The notes under the pieces: model-generated | The model's input: the letters and a program-made list of their open reading frames with translations, nothing else | Told to the model about the DNA's origin: nothing | Databases searched by the model: none | Shown: piece by piece, positions 59,102-64,000 of the stretch | Position numbering within the stretch: the stretch's first letter is position 1 | Layout of the letters: every line of letters begins with the position of its first letter | Source of the DNA: Perca fluviatilis | Taxonomy: Eukaryota > Chordata > Actinopteri > Perciformes > Percidae | Length of the DNA: 64,000 nt | Assembly (NCBI RefSeq): GCF_010015445.1 | Contig: NC_053128.1 | Span: 11,700,340-11,764,339, forward strand | Direction: 5' to 3' | Translations under genes and position numbers: made by a program

Positions 59102-60106
59102 TAGTGTTAATTTTGTCACCTATTTTTAATTTAGTCTTAGTCTTAGTCTTGTGCCAAAAAATTTAGTTTGTCAAGTTTTAGTCGACTAAAAGTCTCGTCA
59201 TTTTAGTCTACTTTTAGTCAAAAGAGAACTCAAGGTATCTTAGTCAAGTTTTAGTCGACTAAAAGTCTCGCCATTTTAGTCAAGTTTTAGTCAAAACATT
59301 TTAGTCTTTTTTTAAAATAAATTATTTCTGATAACCATTTCAGTCAAATAGTTATAAAAATAAATAAATTATATAAAGTTATATAAATATTGAGCCTCTT
59401 CCGTATTTCACCAGTAAATGACAAAAACAACCACTGCATGGGAAAAGGATATTTTACAATAAAATAAATGCAGCATGAAACTGGCGAGGCGTATTTCAAG
59501 TGAACGCAACATATGTGTTTTTCAGATAATGGCAGCTGCAGACTGTCGTACGTCTCAGTGTTGGAATCCTACACGGTGAAATACAGACACTTTTACACCG
59601 TTTAGCTGTCAGCATTTTAACCATGTTTACTCCAACTGCTAGCTAATGGTAAGCTAACGTTACCTGCTGCCAAGTGTAGTGTTAACTAGCGCCCCGTGCA
59701 GCGATGTTTCAGTTGCCTCTAACGTCCGTTTAGGAGCATCAGAGAGAAGCGCAGGCATTTAAGTGGCACCAAAATCTGCGTTGCTATTAGGTCCGGTAGG
59801 TAACGGTCGCTAGGGCACCTGTCGGTGCCGTAGCATTGGGTCTCTGTAACAACTGAATATTCTATCTCATGATGAAAAAGTAGAGACGATTGTAGACGAA
59901 AATGAAGAGAGATTTTATCTTAGTTTTTATTTTATGCAAAACATTTTAGTCTCGTCTTTTTTCGTCAACAATAATGCATGTTAATTTAGTCTTAGTTAGC
60001 GTTTTTGGACATTGGCACAGTCTCGTCATGGTCTCGTCTTAGTCATGTGAAAAAAGGTCGTTGACGAACATATTTAGTCTCGTCTCGTCTGACGAAATTA
60101 ACACTA
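59102..60106. mobile_element. 1005-bp non-autonomous hAT element
   Basis: The termini TAGTGTTAATTTTGTC and GACGAAATTAACACTA are inverted repeats, flanked by a perfect 8-bp duplication GTTTATAC (59094-59101, 60107-60114). Subterminal regions are saturated with TTTTAGTC/GACTAAAA and TCTCGTC motifs in both orientations, including two copies of 'aagttttagtcgactaaaag' at about 59174 and 59248. No transposase inside. Confidence 0.93.
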
Positions 60107-60114
60107 GTTTATAC

Positions 60115-62334
60115 ATTTCTAAAATGCACTACCATGATTGTCTAAATGGTTTGCCAGAATGTAAAGCGTTGGTAGTCACTCGGCTAAACCATGTGAGACC
60201 ACTGGTGCACACTCCTCCCCTCTGCAATCAATATAAATAGGGTGCTTTATCACGTTTGTTTAACATGCTTCTAGCACTTTACAAATGCCTGTTTTCATGT
60301 GCAGCCAAACCCAAACACCTCAGCCCTAGCCTGAGCTGCAGTGTGTGGAACACAGCCCTCCAGATTGGAACTCAGCTTGAAGTAAAGGTTAATGGAAGCG
60401 ACCTGCAAAAGAGAGATTTACAACTACCGCATCTGCTGTGGCAACCTCGGCATCTAAACATTTGTACTAAAAACCCTTTTTTTAAGAATAAAAGACCGAG
60501 TTTTATTTTGGTATGGCACAGTGTTGGCTGTACTGTATAAGCTGTCCCTGGATATTTGCTCGATGATTCACATTCATGGGTGAACTCGAGAAACTCAGTG
60601 TCAGGGTGAAAATTGCCTAGAGGCAGGTTAAGATGATTCTTCGAGGCTTAAGATCAGAGGAAATGGAAAAAGAAAGGAACACTAGAGAGAACAAGTCCCA
60701 GTCTAATGTGAACAAAGTAAGGACCGAACAGAGCTGTCTCTCACCCTGGAGAAAACCTAAAAATATATTCTGTTGCCAGAATCACTTAGACAGAACATAT
60801 GCACCAGTGAAGGCCATACATTTACCCATAGAGGTAAGCCAATCGAACCATCCACAGCCTGTTCATCCATCTTTTTGTCTCAGGTGTTCTTTAATATAAC
60901 TTGTATCTCTTTTATTCTCCCAAAATCCCAAGATTTTGTTTTTGCAATGTAAGATGCAATTTCTATTTATCAAAATGGTGCTTTGTCATTGACAGTAAGC
61001 AGGATAGATAGGCCAATACACATATTCAGTTTGGTTTCCAGCAGCATTACTTATAAGCTTATGAATTGCTTTCAGGCAATAAAGATTACCTTGATTTCCA
61101 GTCACTGAGTCATGCATTCAGACATTTATTAGATTTGTTAATTCTAACAAGAACATATATATTGATGTGTGAACACTGCATTTCTGAATCTACTTCTCAG
61201 TGCTTTGTGTTACATTCACAGTCTCCATATCACCGTATCTAGCTACCGTATGTGTGGAATTGAACGTGTTTATGCTAACCTTAAAATAAACATATTTTAA
61301 GCCTGTACAGAATGTTTGATTCATTTGATTCTATCAATCTGTTTTGAGAGGGCTCAAAAAGCAGGCTATTGAAATGACTGAAGGCCTCGATATTTGGAGA
61401 CCTGGAGGATTGTTCAACATGAACGTTGCTGGGCAACAACCCAGTTCCATCCAGGGAGAAGTGTTTTGCCATATATTACCGTTAAAAACTAGATTTTTTT
61501 GCAGGACGACACAAAAGCTCATGACAGTGACCATCAACAGTCGGCAGAATATTGTCAAAACACAGAAAAACAATATTGAAGGCAAATCTTGCATACTACC
61601 TAACTGACAGACACTTAAACCAGCAAGCAAATTAATTGGTGGAGTAAAAAGGTGAGGGTAAACTACACAGCTGTATTTCTCCAGGAGAGAAATCACTGCT
61701 GTAGGCCGTGGGCTGGCACTGTCTGTGTCTCCATAACTTCACAGGGTATTAATTGTTTCAGCGCCGTCAGCAGAATGGCCTCTGCTTGTTGAACCAAATC
61801 CAGAAGTAAAGTCATCAGCCAAATTGCTTCGGAGCAGATACTGAGGCCGAGCCACAGTGCAAGATGCTGAGTTTTCTAAGATGATTTTGGAGGACGTCTG
61901 GCTCCATTTTGAGAGGGGAACTGAAAACAGGTAACCCACACTGAGCATTTAAATGGCTCGGTTGCTATCATGAAAAATGGCCTTTTCATTAGGACAGTTT
62001 TGCTCTAAAAAGACGTGATAGAGTTGAGAGCCATCATTGACATTCATGTGACATGTCGATCTACAAAACTGATTAGTATGCGTGAATATATAATATACCA
62101 TGAGATCAAATGAAGCGGGTGCATTTGGTGGCAATCACATACCGAGTGATTAGCCGAGAAAAACTGCAAGAGGCGCTGCAGGGAATAAACCTCTTTGCTA
62201 GGAGAGATTTCCATTGAAATGGCCTGACCTTCCACAGTAAAAGACATGCATCAAGCCACTTAGAATTATGTTCTATACCAAAATGGCTTCAAGAATATTT
62301 TTTTGAGTATAACCAAAGATAAGTGATAGAATTG
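60115..62334. other. No recognised gene
   Basis: Short ORFs on both strands (for example 60256-60540 plus, 61334-61696 minus) have no recognisable domain or compositional support. No repeats with visible termini. Confidence 0.45.
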
Positions 62335-62455
62335 GTATTTAGATCCTTTACCAAAGTGCTATGATGAAAACACTCCTTTATTACTACTGCGGTTCTGTAT
62401 TTAGGTAAAATCATGTACAAATAGCGGCAAATATCAAAAATAAAAAGTACTCATT

Positions 62456-63464
62456 GGCTACGTTCACACCGCAAGTCTTAATGCTTAATTCGTATTTTTT
62501 GCTCAGATCCGATTTTTTGTTTGGCTGTTCACATTACCTTTTAAAATGTGGCCTATATCAGATTCCAATGTGAACTGCGGTTTCGAACTGACCCGCATGC
62601 GCAAAAGAACAATGACATCAGACGCAGCACGCTGTTGCACTAAAGTTAGGGAGGTTATGGAGGAAGTAAGCATTTTCGCTTTTATTTCAAAATGTTTGTG
62701 TAATGGCAGCCGTGACATTAATGAGCAGGTTCTGAGGAGGAGAAGAATGAAGAGAAAGAGAGCCAAATTGGCTATTTTGGCCTTTTGCAGGGTTATGGCT
62801 ACAAACTCCCTACAGAGGTCTGTGTGGATGCAGAGACGAAGCCAGGAGTGGTGGGACTGCGTTGTGAATAGCTTCACAGAGACGCAGTTTATTCAAAACT
62901 TTCGGATGTCTGGGGCAACTTTTGATTACCTCTGTCAGCTCCTCTCCTCAAGACTCCTACGGCAGGACACTCAATTTAGGCGACCCATCTCCGTGCGGAA
63001 ATGTGTCAGAGTTAGGCTGTATTGGCTGGCAACGGGGGCAGGTTACAGCACGCTGGCTAACCTGTTTGGCATTGCCAAGTCCTCTGTGTGCGTGATTGTG
63101 CACACATTTTACAAGGCCGCTTCATCACTGTTCTCCATTTTGTAGGCCTAGTCAAGTTTTTAATTGTACTGTCTGTGTCTAGGGCTAACTCCCGCCGGGG
63201 GCATAATTGTGACAAATGTCGATGTAGATTGACGTAAAAGTCACATCAAATCCACCTTGGTTGTTCACACTGCGGCCGCATTGGAAAAAATCAGACCTGG
63301 TTTTGATTCAGGACCACATATGGAAGTGGTCTAAATCTGATTTGAAAAAATCCGATCTGGACAAGATTTGAGTGTGCACACTACTTCTGAAGAAGTCTGA
63401 CCTGGTCACTTGACCCCAAAAAAATCTGATTTGGGCCACTTTTGCCTGCAGTCTGAACGTAGCC
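62456..63464 (+). mobile_element. 1009-bp PIF/Harbinger element, internally deleted
   Basis: The termini GGCTACGTTCACACCGCAAG and (reverse complement of the right end) GGCTACGTTCAGACTGCAGG match at 17 of 20 positions. They are flanked by a 3-bp duplication ATT (62453-62455, 63465-63467), the size typical of Harbinger. Many subterminal repeats of the form AAATCnGATnTG occur on the right side (63325-63440). One truncated transposase ORF lies inside. Confidence 0.85.
62546..63145 (+). pseudogene. HARBI1-like transposase, N-terminal half only
   Basis: The open frame has 199 codons, and a more natural start may be M39 at 62660 (MEEVSIFAF). The recognisable part is VWMQRRSQEWWDCVVNSF, QNFRMSGATFDYLCQLLSSR, RRPISVRKCVRVRLYWLATG and YSTLANLFGIAKSSVCVIVH. 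These form the conserved region before the catalytic domain in HARBI1/PIF transposases, including the helix-turn-helix (TLANLFGIAKSSV). The protein stops at 63145 where the DDE domain should begin, about half the family's length. No downstream DDE motif is visible before the right terminus, so this copy is non-autonomous. Confidence 0.85.
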
Positions 63465-63765
63465 ATTGTGACTCTTTGTTCATAAGAATATTAAATTGTC
63501 ATTTCAGTAAGTGGCATATTCATTTTGTAGTTGATACAGCTTCGCTTAGACCTTTTTTTCCCCAGGGAGATTAAATTTCTGCATATAATAAATATTACAA
63601 ATGTAATATATATTTAGTGACCTTATATGTTTTTAATGAAAAATTATGTATCTGCAAAGATAGTGATAAAATAAGTATCTCACTCTGAAATGTAATGAAG
63701 TTAAAATATACAAAATGGAAATACCAAAGTAAAGTAGCACCTCCACTACTGTAACAAGGTACCAC

Positions 63766-64000
63766 ATAATCAAATATTCTTACTTATTGTACTCTCTACT
63801 AGTTATTTATAGAACTACATGGATGTCAGTTTATGGCAAGCAATATTTGAGTTTAAAAGAAAGGGGCAACATATTAGATTAGTAACCCAGTGCAGATGCA
63901 ATTCACATTAAAAATTCAGCTGCCTATTCCTTCCTGAAATACACCCAAGCTTTAAAAGGCAGCTTGGGTGAAGCAGTGGGAGGCCGCTTTCGATTAAATA
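63766..64000. other. Window end, nothing recognised
   Basis: AT-rich sequence without ORF or repeat terminus. Confidence 0.5.

Larger units (their letters stand above)
62335..63765 (+). repeat. Old interspersed repeat split by the Harbinger element
   Basis: 'agatcctttaccaaagtgct' and 'aaataaaaagtactcatt' on the left, and 'tctgaaatgtaatgaagtta' and 'aaatggaaataccaaagtaa' on the right, are the ordered parts of a widespread fish repeat. The split occurs right after ACTCATT. Confidence 0.6.

Overview
The window is vertebrate nuclear DNA, most likely from a ray-finned (teleost, probably percomorph) fish. The evidence is the repeat content: a Rex3-type RTE LINE, L2/CR1-group LINEs, two Tc1-like transposons, a rare Ty1/copia retrotransposon, many hAT- and TTAA-type MITEs, two tRNA-derived SINEs, a Harbinger remnant and very abundant CA/TA/GATA microsatellites. 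I found no host protein-coding exon, no rRNA and no functional tRNA gene that I could defend. The window reads as intergenic or deep-intronic DNA. Every recognisable coding piece belongs to a mobile element and all are broken.

Layout. 1-920: 3' end of a non-LTR retrotransposon. 3765-3990: 3' tail of another LINE (minus strand). 4880-5802: a 0.9 kb palindromic MITE, with one arm of a second copy at 28050-28274. 8131-8299, 14317-15184, 30960-31215, 40763-~41690 and 48205-48673: further MITE-like repeats, mostly starting or ending in TTAA. 15461-21899: a decayed Ty1/copia element with LTRs, gag, integrase, RT and RNase H. Its RT is split by a ~1 kb insertion bounded by 58-bp direct repeats, and its 3' LTR is split by an 832-bp hAT element with a perfect 8-bp target duplication. 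23574-24174, 26132-27653, 40310-40494, 43765-44250 and 59102-60106: five more hAT-type elements with exact 8-bp target duplications. The one at 43765 carries a fragment of a RecQ-like helicase exon. 31236-31559 and 32421-32613: tRNA-SINEs on the minus strand. 33870-37262: a Rex3 LINE body interrupted by Tc1 copy 1 (34090-35719). 37452-~42275: an L2-like LINE on the minus strand, itself hit by two MITEs. 45623-47249: Tc1 copy 2, inside a TA microsatellite. 57867-58074: a 5'-truncated Rex3 tail with a 10-bp target duplication. 62456-63464: a Harbinger element with a truncated transposase, inserted into an older repeat.

The main value of the window is its stratigraphy: at least five nested insertions have recognisable junctions, so their relative ages can be ordered. 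No element appears autonomous. The genes do not form a cooperating system; they are independent, mostly dead transposons. The remaining stretches contain simple repeats or sequence I do not recognise, and some of these may be conserved non-coding DNA, which cannot be decided from a single sequence. Family assignments rest on motifs, termini and remembered family features, not on a database search.
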